This document shows, one piece after another, positions 1-7,938 of a DNA stretch of 12,861 nt. The DNA is from Hyphomicrobiales bacterium (GTDB taxonomy: Bacteria > Pseudomonadota > Alphaproteobacteria > Rhizobiales > UBA4765). The stretch covers positions 1 through 12,861 of the forward strand of contig JAIYEB010000213.1 of NCBI GenBank assembly GCA_027487195.1, written 5' to 3'. Position 1 is the stretch's first letter; every line of letters begins with the position of its first letter. A model generated the notes under the pieces. It ran no database searches, was not told where the DNA came from, and saw only the letters and a program-made list of their open reading frames with translations. Position numbers and translations under genes: made by a program.

Positions 1-959
1 AGCAGATTGACCGACACGAAAATGAGCCCGATCACCAGCGTTACGCCCATGATTGGCACCATATCCTGGCTCAGGATCGATTTCGTGGCGTAAAGGCCAA
101 TGCCGGGCCAGTCAAAGACGGTTTCAACCAGCACAGTGCCACCGAGCAGCCAACCGAAATAGAGGCCGATAACTGTCAGTGTCGCCGAGAATGCGTTCTT
201 CAAAACGTACTTGAACAGGATGAGCCTCTCGGTGAGGCCAAGCGCGCGCCCCGTGGTCACATAGTCCTGCTGCAGCACTTCAAGGGTTGAGGCGCGCATC
301 ATGCGCATGATGGTGGCAAGCGGGGAAAGCGACATGGCAATCGCTGGCATGGCCAGATGCTGCAGGGCCAGGGAAAGAGCCGCAAGATCGCCTGCAGCCA
401 GCGCATCGATCGTAAGAAAACCGGTGATGAAGCGCGGGGGCTCCTCGATAATGGGGTAACGCCCGCCAAGCGGCAGCAGGCCAAGCCACATGGCAAACGC
501 GAGTTGCAACAAGAGCCCGAGGAAGAAGCGCGGCATGGAAATCGCGCCGAGCGCAAAGACCCGGCTCAACGTATCGGGCCAGCCATCGCGGTAGCGCGCG
601 GCAATCAGGCCGGCGGGCACGCCGACCAGGACGGCAAAGAGCATCGCCGCAACAACGAGCTCAAGGGTCGCTGGAAGGTAGGCCGCGAGGTCCTCGGTCA
701 CGGGACGACGCGTGAACAGCGATAGTCCCCAATCACCCCGCAACAGGCCTGTGACGTAGATCCAGTATTGCGTCCAGAACGGCTGGTCATAGCCATACTC
801 GCGCGCCAGCGCTGCAATTTCGGCGCGTGAGGCATGGGGGCCGGCGGCCAGAGCCACGGGATCTCCCGGCAAAAGCCGGAAGATCGTGAACACAAGCATG
901 GTGAGCCCGATAATGACGGGAATGAGCAGAAGAATGCGGCGCAGCGCAAATCCCAGCAT
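1..959 (-). CDS. DppB-type ABC transporter permease (3' end outside window)
   Basis: Inner-membrane permease of a peptide/opine/nickel-type (family 5) ABC importer. Reading leftwards from ATG at 959, 319 codons are open with no stop, so the gene leaves the window near its end; the family is usually about 310-340 residues. The start MLGFALRRILLLIPVI is the typical DppB opening, with an N-terminal membrane helix (about 8-28). LPGDP at 30-34 and a GDWGLS segment near 75-80 follow, as in this family. Several hydrophobic helices follow. The EAA cytoplasmic loop that contacts the ATPase is at about 227-256, with DYVTTGRALGL inside it. GVTLVIGLIFVSVN at the visible end is the last helix. A purine-rich GGTGGGGA lies about ten bases before the ATG; a TTG codon directly precedes it, and TGA closes the frame two codons further up. 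It lies 31 bases downstream of the binding-protein gene and so probably in the same operon. Substrate cannot be assigned from the permease alone. Confidence 0.92.
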   Translation of the reverse strand, partial: MLGFALRRILLLIPVIIGLTMLVFTIFRLLPGDPVALAAGPHASRAEIAALAREYGYDQPFWTQYWIYVTGLLRGDWGLSLFTRRPVTEDLAAYLPATLELVVAAMLFAVLVGVPAGLIAARYRDGWPDTLSRVFALGAISMPRFFLGLLLQLAFAMWLGLLPLGGRYPIIEEPPRFITGFLTIDALAAGDLAALSLALQHLAMPAIAMSLSPLATIMRMMRASTLEVLQQDYVTTGRALGLTERLILFKYVLKNAFSATLTVIGLYFGWLLGGTVLVETVFDWPGIGLYATKSILSQDMVPIMGVTLVIGLIFVSVNL

Positions 960-990
960 CAATGCTCATCCCCACCGAGGCATTCTGGCC

Positions 991-2556
991 CTAGCTTCTG
1001 AGCGAGAGCGGGAAGAACTCGATCGCATTTGATGCCACCGGCACAAAGCGGAAGTTCTGGACCGTATCACGCATGGCGATCTTGCGCTTTTCCAGGACGC
1101 CGAAGATGTCCGGCGCATCATCGACAACCATGCGTTGGAAGCGATGGTAAAGCGCGCGGCGCTTCTCAACATCTGTCTCGGCGCGCGCGTCCTCGATGAT
1201 CTTGTCTACGGCCGGGTTCTTGTAGACCATGTTCTGCCAGTTGCCGTTGTTGGTCGAGTGGTAGGCGGCAAAGGCGATGTTGTCTGGATCGCCGTAGTTG
1301 GCGGTCTGATAGACCGGGAAGAAGTCGGGCGCGGTCTGGGGGGTGCGGGCACGCTGGAGCATATCAGGCCAGAGCGATGGCTTGATCTCGAGCTCAACGT
1401 TGATGCGCCGAAGGCTCTCGGCCAGGATCAGCGCCCAGCGACGTTGCTGTTCCAGACCAGTGATCGGCGTCATTTCAATCTTGGCACCGTTTGGCGAGCG
1501 TGACCGGGCAAGGTGGGCGCGGGCGCGTTCAAGATTGGTGCGATACACCTCAAGCGTGGTGTCATGGCCGAAGATGCCATTTGGCAACGGCCCTTGCATG
1601 AGATCCGCATAGCCTGCCGTCTCCAGCATGCCCTGATAGTCGAAGGCGAACGATACGGCCTTGCGCAACTCAACGTCTGCCAGCGGGCCATGCTCGGTAT
1701 TCATCTTGATCGAGAAGGTTCTGAACTCCGGCTCGATGATGGAGACAACGCCGGGGCGATCCTTCAGGGAATCCATGTCCTCGGATGTCAGATCAAGCGA
1801 CACATGGACTTCACCGCGCTGAACCATCAGACGCTGGTTTGACGTTTCGCGCACGATCCTGAGGATCGCGCCGGTCAGGTTCCCGCCGCCCTGGCGCCAA
1901 TTGTCACCAACACGCTCCCACTCATAGAGGTTTCCAGCCTCCGCGCGCCGCAGACGGAATGCGCCGGACCCTGCGGCGTTGGCACGCAGGAACGTTTGTC
2001 CATCATCAGTTCCGAGATTGGCTTCGACGACCCTTGGATTGACGATCCACTGCCAGACAAGGACCTGCAGGAACGCGACAAACGGCTTGGACAGGCGGAT
2101 GCGCACGGTCTCGGCATCGATCACCTGCACCGAATTTGCATCGAGCACGCCCGAAACCATCCAGGAATTGCCGCGCCTGAGCTTCAGGATGCGATCAAAC
2201 GAGTATTTGACGGCTGCGGCGTCAACCGGCGAGCCATCGTGAAAGCGCGCTGTGGTGTTGAGCTTGAACTCGTAGGTCATGCCGTCAGGCGAGACCGTCC
2301 ATGATCTGGCCAGGTGCGGCACGGGCTGGGGCGGGTTGCCCTCGATGCGCACCAGGCTGTCATACATGTTGCGCATGGCCATTGCGGGCGTGAAACCCGT
2401 GGTCACATGTGGATCAAAGTTCGGGATGTCCTGGCCAGCGGCCATAATCAGGATGCGTCTCGCACCGGCGGTCTGGGCCAGTGACAGATCAGCGAAAGGG
2501 ACTGTTGCAACTGCAGCCGCAGTACCTGCAAGCAACGAACGGCGAGATAGCGTCAT
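991..2556 (-). CDS. ABC transporter substrate-binding protein, family 5 (DppA/OppA type), Tat-exported
   Basis: Periplasmic binding protein that would deliver ligand to the adjacent DppB-type permease. It is 521 residues, the usual family length. The N-terminus has a twin-arginine signal, SRRSLLAG at residues 4-11, followed by an Ala-rich hydrophobic stretch and a likely cleavage after SLA near residue 27. The body shows the SBP_bac_5 hallmarks: an early NFDPHVTTGF segment, YEFKLN followed by FHDGSPVDAAAVKYSFDR at about 95-120, a central RKAVSFAFDYQGM segment, and a C-terminal EKRRALYHRFQRMVVDDAPDIF block. The start is well supported: GAGGGG lies seven bases before the ATG and overlaps the TGA stop of the upstream hyuAB gene, which implies translational coupling. 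Known members bind dipeptides, oligopeptides, glutathione, opines or nickel. The operon partner hyuAB favours a small peptide or cyclic amide, but this is inference. Confidence 0.95.
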   Translation of the reverse strand: MTLSRRSLLAGTAAAVATVPFADLSLAQTAGARRILIMAAGQDIPNFDPHVTTGFTPAMAMRNMYDSLVRIEGNPPQPVPHLARSWTVSPDGMTYEFKLNTTARFHDGSPVDAAAVKYSFDRILKLRRGNSWMVSGVLDANSVQVIDAETVRIRLSKPFVAFLQVLVWQWIVNPRVVEANLGTDDGQTFLRANAAGSGAFRLRRAEAGNLYEWERVGDNWRQGGGNLTGAILRIVRETSNQRLMVQRGEVHVSLDLTSEDMDSLKDRPGVVSIIEPEFRTFSIKMNTEHGPLADVELRKAVSFAFDYQGMLETAGYADLMQGPLPNGIFGHDTTLEVYRTNLERARAHLARSRSPNGAKIEMTPITGLEQQRRWALILAESLRRINVELEIKPSLWPDMLQRARTPQTAPDFFPVYQTANYGDPDNIAFAAYHSTNNGNWQNMVYKNPAVDKIIEDARAETDVEKRRALYHRFQRMVVDDAPDIFGVLEKRKIAMRDTVQNFRFVPVASNAIEFFPLSLRS

Positions 2557-2567
2557 GACTTTTCCCC

Positions 2568-5500
2568 TCAGTTGTTGTGTTCAGTGCGGGCCTTCTGGCC
2601 CTGTGATGATCCCAAAACCGGCGATATCCGCGCGCTGTCGCTCAGCGCGACACCGTAATCTCTCAGCGCGCCAGCTGGCGAAACGTAGCCCAGGGCCACA
2701 TCGCGTTCGAGCTTTGAACGCTCGCGCGCCGAAGGGTCCCCAAAGCCGGAGCCGCCTGCAAGCATGACATCGATAATCTGATCTGGGCGCGACAACTCGA
2801 CCAGCTCTCCGGTCCCGACATCATGAACCTGTCCGGGATTTGGTCCGATCACGAGACCGCGCGCCATACCGCCGGCCTTGCCACCATAAAGACCATCAAA
2901 CGGGTTTGCGGCACCTTCGGGATAGACGGCGCAATTGAGAACGCCCGCATCCGCATCGCGTTTTCTCAATCGCACCCGCTGACCAAGGCCGCCGCGGCTC
3001 TCGCCCGCGCCGCCTGAATCCGTGATGTAGGCCTTTTCCAGAACCAGCGCGGGGACGCGCGCTTCAAACATTTCAACCGACGTATTGGCCGCAGAGGTTG
3101 GATAGAGCAGGCCCGAAATGCCGTCACGGCCAAGCGAGGCACCCTGGCCGCCGCCCGTGAACAAGAGATCGGAAAAGCTTTGCCCGGCACTGTCGCGGCC
3201 ATAGAGATTACAGGAGACCGGCAGCCCCGTGAAAGACTGAACCTGTTGAGGAGCGGCCGGACTGAGGGCTCGAAAGATACTGGGCGCCAGATACCAGCCT
3301 GTGCGTGTGCGCAGGTTCACGGCCACAGGCTTTTGCGCATTCAACATCGAGCCTTCGGGCGCACGGACCTCAAAGGCCCGGTAACAGCCGGCATTGCCAC
3401 GCACGTTCGGCGTCAGCATGCACTTCAGCGGGTATGTTGCATGAGCTTCAGTGTAGTTCAGCGTGCAATTGAAGCCGCCACGCCCGAGCTGTGGCGGCGC
3501 TCCGGCAAAGTCGAGCAAGATCCGGTCATCTTTGACCGTCAGTTCCAGCGGGAAGCGATAGGGCGTACCCATGGGATTTGCTGTGGCTTCGCCGTGATAA
3601 ACCCCATCCGGCAGCGCGCGAATGGCGTCCCTCATGGCCTTTTCGGCCCGGTTCTGAACAACGGCTGCAAGCGCACGCAGATCATGCATGCCGTAGTCCC
3701 GCATGAAAGCGGTCAACCGTTCGGCACCTGTGGCGTTCGCCGCAACAAACGACTCGATGTCGCCGATGACCTGTGCAGGGTTGCGCACATTCTCGGCAAA
3801 CAGCGTGTAGAAGGTCTCGTCCCGAACCCCTTCGCGGATCAGCTTCATCGGCGGGATTTGGAGGCCTTCCTCGTAGATCTCCCGTGCTGCCAGCCAGTCG
3901 CGCGTGCCTCCGATGTCGGAGACATGACCGACCGTGCCCATCAGCGCGACAACCCGTCCTTCGCGGAAGACCGGCGTCACGATTGCAATGTCGAAGAGAT
4001 GGCCGGCACACAGCCATGGGTCGTTTGTGACGAGGACGTCACCGGGTTTGAGCGTTTCGGCCGGGTGCTTGGCCAGCAGCGCTTTGACTGCGCGCGGCAG
4101 TGTCAGGTTGAACACCGGCATCGCACGTGGCGAATGCGCCAGCGGCTCACCCTCGGGATCAAGGAGTTCGCAGGCAAAGTCCTGAGCTTCCGAAATCACC
4201 AGCGAGAAAGCTGTGCGGCAAACGGTAAGCCACATCTCCTCGACGACATTGACGAGCCGGCTCCACATGATCTCAAGCGCGATCGGGTCCGCTTCGATCA
4301 GGGCAATCGCATCTTCAAGCGGCGTCTGAGCGGTGATGCGGGCAGCGGGAGCATCGGCAAGGGCAACTTCAATGACCAGATTGCCCGCGAGATCAACGCT
4401 CAGCCTGTCTCCGGGGCCGATCACGGTGGTCGCTTCACGCTCTTCGATGATCGCAGGTCCGGTGATCGCTGTGTTGCTGTCGAGCGCATACCGGTCATAA
4501 ACCGGCGTGTCCCAGGATCTGTGCTGGAACCAAGCGGTGCGGTGGCCCTTGAGGGCGTTTGTGCCAGACGTGGTCCGGCTAGTGCCGGCCAGCTGAAGAA
4601 CCGGAGTGGGGCCAAGGGCCGTGACGCGGAACGTCATGGCTTCAAAGGCCGCACCCGGCGGAACGGAGGTGAAGCGCGCGGTGTAGGTTGCCACAAACGC
4701 TTCGCGGAGCGCAGCAAGGCCACGGGTTGTGAACGCATCGGCTGGAAGCGCGACCCGGATATCATGCATCTGGCCAACAAGCCGCATGTCGGCTGCGTGT
4801 TCAAAGCGCACATCGCCTGCGCTGACACCGGCTTCGATCAGGCGTGCGCGCCCTTCGGCTTCGAGTTCCGACAGGACGGCCAGAACGCCTTTCTCGTCAA
4901 AGTCGGCGGTAAAGCGCACGAGATGTGAGCGAACGCCTTCAAAAGACAGCGGTGCAGCCAGAAACCCAAGGGCAGAAGCAGCACCTGATGCAGGCGGCAC
5001 AAGGACCTGCCTGACACCGAGCGCGCGTGCCACGCCAACCGCATGCGCGGGCCCTGCGCCGCCAAAGCCAACCATGGCAAAGTCGCGCGGATCCTTGCCC
5101 TTCTCCACGAGATGGACACGTGCCGCATCCGCCATGCTCTCGGTGACAACATCGTGGATGCCAGCAGCCGTCGCCTCGATCGTGAGGCCAAGCGGAGTGG
5201 CCAGCGTCGCCATCACGTTGCGTGCTGCTGCAACGTCAAGCGACATGCGCCCGCCGAGGAAGAAGCCTGGATCGTAGTAGCCAAGGACCAGATTGGCGTC
5301 CGTCACCGTCGCCTGTTTGCCGCCACGTCCGTAGCATGCCGGGCCGGGGTCCGCGCCCGAGGAATGCGGCCCAACGCGCAGCAATCCAACCTCATCAAGG
5401 GCTGCAATCGAACCACCACCAGCACCGATCTCGATCATGTCGACGACCGGGGCCTTGATCGGCAGGCCAGATCCCTTCTTGAAGCGATGAACGCGTCCCG

Positions 5501-6461
5501 CCTCCATGGACGTTGCGATTTCCGCGCGTCCATTCTCGACAAGGCAGGCCTTTGCCGTTGTGCCGCCCATATCAAACGACAGCACATCGCTGAGGCCGGC
5601 GCGGGCACCAAACAGGGCGGTTGCAAGCGCACCGCCAGCAGGACCTGACTCCAAAAGCCGGATTGGGTATTGGCGCGCGGTGAGCGGCGACACGAGCCCG
5701 CCGCCGGAATGCATCAGGCGTAGGCTGCCGGCAAAGCCATGCTTGCTGAGTTCAGCTTCAAGGCGCGCAAGATACCGGTCGATAAGCGGCTGCACGTAGG
5801 CGTTCGCAACGGTCGTGACGATCCGCGGATACTCGCCAAGAGCTGCGACCACATCTGACGACAAGGAGACTGACAGGCCCGGCGCCTCATCGGCGGCGAT
5901 TTCGCGAACGCGCCGTTCATGGGCCGGGTTTGCGTAGGAATGAAGAAACGCAACCGCAATGGCCGCGCATCCGGCGTTTGCCAGCTTGCGAATGGTGTTG
6001 CGCGTCTCGGCTTCATCAAGCTTGGTGACGACACGACCGAGCGCATCCACGCGCTCCGATACTTCCATCCGCAGTGAACGATCGACCAGCGGGTCGGGGA
6101 AGGAAAGGCGCAAGTCGTAGATGTCGTAGCGCTGCTCGGCGCCCATCTCGAGAAGGTCGCGAAACCCTTGGGTGGTGATGAGACCGGTCCGCGCGCCCTT
6201 GCGCTCGATAACGGCGTTGGTGACGAGCGTGGTGCCATGCACGATCTCGGCAATGGCGCCGAGTGTCAGGCCAGCCATCGCGGCAATTTCCGTCAGACCA
6301 ACAAGTGCCGCTTCCGACGGGTCGTGCGGGGTGGTCAGGCGTTTATGCAGGAAGAGGGCACCTGTTGCGCCATCGACCAACACGAAATCCGTGAAGGTCC
6401 CGCCAATGTCGAACCCGATCCGATAGCGCGGATCTGCAGCGCTCATGCTATTGCCTGTCAT
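2568..6461 (-). CDS. Fused hydantoinase A/B (5-oxoprolinase-type) ATP-dependent amidohydrolase
   Basis: Large cytoplasmic enzyme of the family that couples ATP hydrolysis to opening of 5-oxoproline or hydantoin rings, or to related carboxylations. It carries both subunits in one 1297-residue chain, close to eukaryotic 5-oxoprolinase (about 1290); in many bacteria they are separate hyuA and hyuB genes. HyuA half: GFDIGGTFTDF at 16-26 (phosphate-binding), HSGGGLVSP at 251-259, FDMGGTTAKACL at 296-307, GAGGGS at 346-351, GADPGPACYGRGG at 369-381 and GFGGAGPAHA at 465-474. HyuB half from about 720: EISE-like AFSLVISEAQDFAC at 751-764, metal-type motif NDPWLCAGHLFD at 813-824, GHVSDIGG at 845-852, and the terminal glycine-rich GGSGFGDP at 1236-1243. 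The start could be ATG 6461 or the in-frame ATG 6446, which would remove five residues; the second has AGG about eight bases upstream. It is first in a leftward operon with the binding protein and permease. Substrate (5-oxoproline, hydantoin, other lactam) is unresolved. Confidence 0.93.
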   Translation of the reverse strand: MTGNSMSAADPRYRIGFDIGGTFTDFVLVDGATGALFLHKRLTTPHDPSEAALVGLTEIAAMAGLTLGAIAEIVHGTTLVTNAVIERKGARTGLITTQGFRDLLEMGAEQRYDIYDLRLSFPDPLVDRSLRMEVSERVDALGRVVTKLDEAETRNTIRKLANAGCAAIAVAFLHSYANPAHERRVREIAADEAPGLSVSLSSDVVAALGEYPRIVTTVANAYVQPLIDRYLARLEAELSKHGFAGSLRLMHSGGGLVSPLTARQYPIRLLESGPAGGALATALFGARAGLSDVLSFDMGGTTAKACLVENGRAEIATSMEAGRVHRFKKGSGLPIKAPVVDMIEIGAGGGSIAALDEVGLLRVGPHSSGADPGPACYGRGGKQATVTDANLVLGYYDPGFFLGGRMSLDVAAARNVMATLATPLGLTIEATAAGIHDVVTESMADAARVHLVEKGKDPRDFAMVGFGGAGPAHAVGVARALGVRQVLVPPASGAASALGFLAAPLSFEGVRSHLVRFTADFDEKGVLAVLSELEAEGRARLIEAGVSAGDVRFEHAADMRLVGQMHDIRVALPADAFTTRGLAALREAFVATYTARFTSVPPGAAFEAMTFRVTALGPTPVLQLAGTSRTTSGTNALKGHRTAWFQHRSWDTPVYDRYALDSNTAITGPAIIEEREATTVIGPGDRLSVDLAGNLVIEVALADAPAARITAQTPLEDAIALIEADPIALEIMWSRLVNVVEEMWLTVCRTAFSLVISEAQDFACELLDPEGEPLAHSPRAMPVFNLTLPRAVKALLAKHPAETLKPGDVLVTNDPWLCAGHLFDIAIVTPVFREGRVVALMGTVGHVSDIGGTRDWLAAREIYEEGLQIPPMKLIREGVRDETFYTLFAENVRNPAQVIGDIESFVAANATGAERLTAFMRDYGMHDLRALAAVVQNRAEKAMRDAIRALPDGVYHGEATANPMGTPYRFPLELTVKDDRILLDFAGAPPQLGRGGFNCTLNYTEAHATYPLKCMLTPNVRGNAGCYRAFEVRAPEGSMLNAQKPVAVNLRTRTGWYLAPSIFRALSPAAPQQVQSFTGLPVSCNLYGRDSAGQSFSDLLFTGGGQGASLGRDGISGLLYPTSAANTSVEMFEARVPALVLEKAYITDSGGAGESRGGLGQRVRLRKRDADAGVLNCAVYPEGAANPFDGLYGGKAGGMARGLVIGPNPGQVHDVGTGELVELSRPDQIIDVMLAGGSGFGDPSARERSKLERDVALGYVSPAGALRDYGVALSDSARISPVLGSSQGQKARTEHNN

Positions 6462-6622
6462 TGTCCCAAGCCGCTCGCGAAATCAGGCCAAAGGACCGCT
6501 GATCCAGCACGATTTGATTTTGATGTTTTCCCCATATTGAAAATCGTATAGCGCCCTCTCAAAATCACAAGCCAAATTTGTCCAGACAATAGTCGGACTC
6601 AACCCCCTAGGAGACGAAGCTG
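6462..6622. promoter_or_regulatory. Divergent promoter region between hyuAB and the M20 peptidase gene
   Basis: This 161-base gap is visibly more AT-rich than its surroundings and must hold the promoters of both the leftward hyuAB operon and the rightward M20 gene. Candidate rightward elements are TTGAAA at 6537-6542 and CAAAAT at 6560-6565 (17-base spacer). Candidate leftward elements, read on the minus strand, are TTGTGA at 6570-6565 and TACGAT at 6548-6543 (16-base spacer). These would overlap face to face. A spaced inverted repeat, ACGATTT at 6509-6515 and AAATCGT at 6541-6547, covers the leftward -10. The matches are imperfect and alphaproteobacterial promoters are weakly conserved, so only the location is secure. 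Confidence 0.45.
6578..6589. promoter_or_regulatory. Candidate operator palindrome TTGTC-CA-GACAA
   Basis: A perfect 12-base palindrome (two 5-base arms around CA) lies about 33 bases before the M20 start codon. Its TTGT-N4-ACAA form resembles operators used by GntR-family (FadR/FCD subgroup) repressors, which often control amino-acid and carboxylate catabolism. No such regulator is encoded in the window, so assignment is by resemblance only. A second small palindrome, AGTC-G-GACT, follows at 6591-6599. Confidence 0.3.
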
Positions 6623-7798
6623 ATGGATGCCGCCAAAGAGGCCGCTGTTGTCACATGGCTGGACAGCCAGTTGCCGGCAATGCTCACCTTGCTCGAGGAA
6701 TTGGTGAACACCGATGGCGGCAGTTACGACAAGGCCGGTGTTGACCTGTGCGGCGCGCGGCTCACGCGGTTTCTCGCCGATGCCGGGCTCGAGATCGAGA
6801 TCACACCCGTCGAGACCTATGGCGACGTCATCAAGGCGCGGCTGGACGTTCCTTCGGCAAATGATCGTCGCCCGATTGTCCTTCTTGGTCATCGCGACAC
6901 GGTGTTTGCCAAGGGCGAGCCCGAACGCCGCCCATTCACAGTCACAAATGGCATTGCGCGCGGCCCGGGCGTCATGGACATGAAGGGTGGCCTGGTCATG
7001 AACGCCTTCGTGATCGCCGCTTTGCAGCGCTTTTCCGCAAGCCCTGCGCCTGTCACGATGATGATCACGTCGGATGAGGAAATTGCTTCGCCCGGTTGCC
7101 GTCCGCATATCGAGGCCGAAGCCAGGCTTGCGCGCATGGTGTTCAACTCCGAGCCAAGCCGTGAGCCGCATCAAATTGTCAAAGGGCGCAAGGGCGGCGT
7201 ATTCATGGCCTTTGACGTCACGGGCAAGGCTGCCCATTCCGGCGCAAACCATGCAGAAGGCGCTTCCGCCATTCAGGCCCTGGCGCTGAAGATCCCACGT
7301 CTTCATGCGCTCACGGACTATGATCGGGGCATCACGATCAATGTCGGGCTCGTGTCCGGCGGCCAGACCGTCAACACGGTGGCTCCATGGGCTCAGGGCC
7401 AGATTGACCTTAGATACGTCAAGGCGCCGGAGCGCGCAGAGATGATCGAGCGCATTCGCGAGATCGTCGAGGCCGTGGACGTTCCAGGTACCAGCGCAAC
7501 GCTGACAATCCGGGGCGAGTTTCTACCGCTGGAAGAAACGCCGGCCAGCGCGCGCCTGTTTGAGATCTACCGTCAGGCAGGGCGTGAAGCCGGCTTTGAA
7601 ACCGGTGCAGAGTTCACGGGCGGATGCGCGGATTCAGGGCTCACATCAGCTCAGGGCTGCCCAACCTTGTGCAGCGTTGGCCCGGTCGGCGGAAAAGGCC
7701 ACACGCCCGAGGAATACCTGCTGGTCGACAGTCTCGTGCCATCGGCCAAGGCGCTTGCGCTCTCCATCATGCGCGCCGGCGGCAGCTTGCCAATGTAG
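6623..7798 (+). CDS. M20 family metallopeptidase, carboxypeptidase G2-like
   Basis: Zinc-dependent amidohydrolase/peptidase of 391 residues. The di-zinc ligand set of the carboxypeptidase G2 group is complete in order and spacing: H90 (GHRDTVF), bridging D119 (GPGVMDMKGG), general-base E152 with ligand E153 (TSDEE), E177 (NSEPS) and H360 (GGKGHTPEE). H205 in GKAAHSG starts the lid/dimerisation domain (about 188-295). Carboxypeptidase G2 itself removes C-terminal glutamate from folates; relatives cut N-acyl amino acids and dipeptides. There is no signal peptide, so it should act in the cytoplasm on imported substrate. The start is firm: AGGAGA at 6609-6614 is eight bases before the ATG. It is divergent from hyuAB and convergent with phnM. 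Together with hyuAB and the family-5 importer it suggests breakdown of a glutamyl or N-acylated compound. That is inference; the cleaved bond is unknown. Confidence 0.92.
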   Translation: MDAAKEAAVVTWLDSQLPAMLTLLEELVNTDGGSYDKAGVDLCGARLTRFLADAGLEIEITPVETYGDVIKARLDVPSANDRRPIVLLGHRDTVFAKGEPERRPFTVTNGIARGPGVMDMKGGLVMNAFVIAALQRFSASPAPVTMMITSDEEIASPGCRPHIEAEARLARMVFNSEPSREPHQIVKGRKGGVFMAFDVTGKAAHSGANHAEGASAIQALALKIPRLHALTDYDRGITINVGLVSGGQTVNTVAPWAQGQIDLRYVKAPERAEMIERIREIVEAVDVPGTSATLTIRGEFLPLEETPASARLFEIYRQAGREAGFETGAEFTGGCADSGLTSAQGCPTLCSVGPVGGKGHTPEEYLLVDSLVPSAKALALSIMRAGGSLPM

Positions 7799-7804
7799 TG
7801 ATCA

Positions 7805-7837
7805 GGTTCGAACACAGATGGTCTCTGTGCTCGAACC
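7805..7837 (+). terminator. Strong hairpin after the M20 gene, possible terminator
   Basis: Fourteen-base arms, GGTTCGAACACAGA at 7805-7818 and TCTGTGCTCGAACC at 7824-7837, pair with one A-C mismatch around a five-base loop. The hairpin starts seven bases after the M20 stop codon. No T-run follows on either strand, so it is not a textbook intrinsic terminator; it could protect the 3' end of the transcript or act as a U-tract-less terminator. A smaller stem GCCTC-GAT-GAGGC follows at 7844-7856. Confidence 0.5.
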
Positions 7838-7916
7838 AACCCAGCCTCGATGAGGCCGCGCAGAGTTGCCTCAAGTCGGTGAGAGCATCGGTGCGGCACC
7901 TCATATTTGACATGTG

Positions 7917-7935
7917 AAAAACTCGACTCACAGTC
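7917..7935 (-). terminator. Weak candidate terminator after phnM
   Basis: Read leftwards just past the phnM stop, a short GACT-GTG-AGTC stem is followed after GAG by five Ts. The stem is only four to five pairs, so it is marginal; position and T-run are the only support. Confidence 0.25.
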
Positions 7936-7938
7936 AGA

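Noticed and set aside
357..725. 122-codon plus-strand frame near the left end
   Set aside because: Antisense to the DppB-type permease, whose helices and EAA loop read clearly on the other strand.
3180..4928. 582-codon plus-strand open frame
   Set aside because: It lies wholly antisense to the well-supported hyuAB gene, has no family motif or ribosome site, and has the Arg/Cys/His-rich composition of a GC-rich shadow frame.
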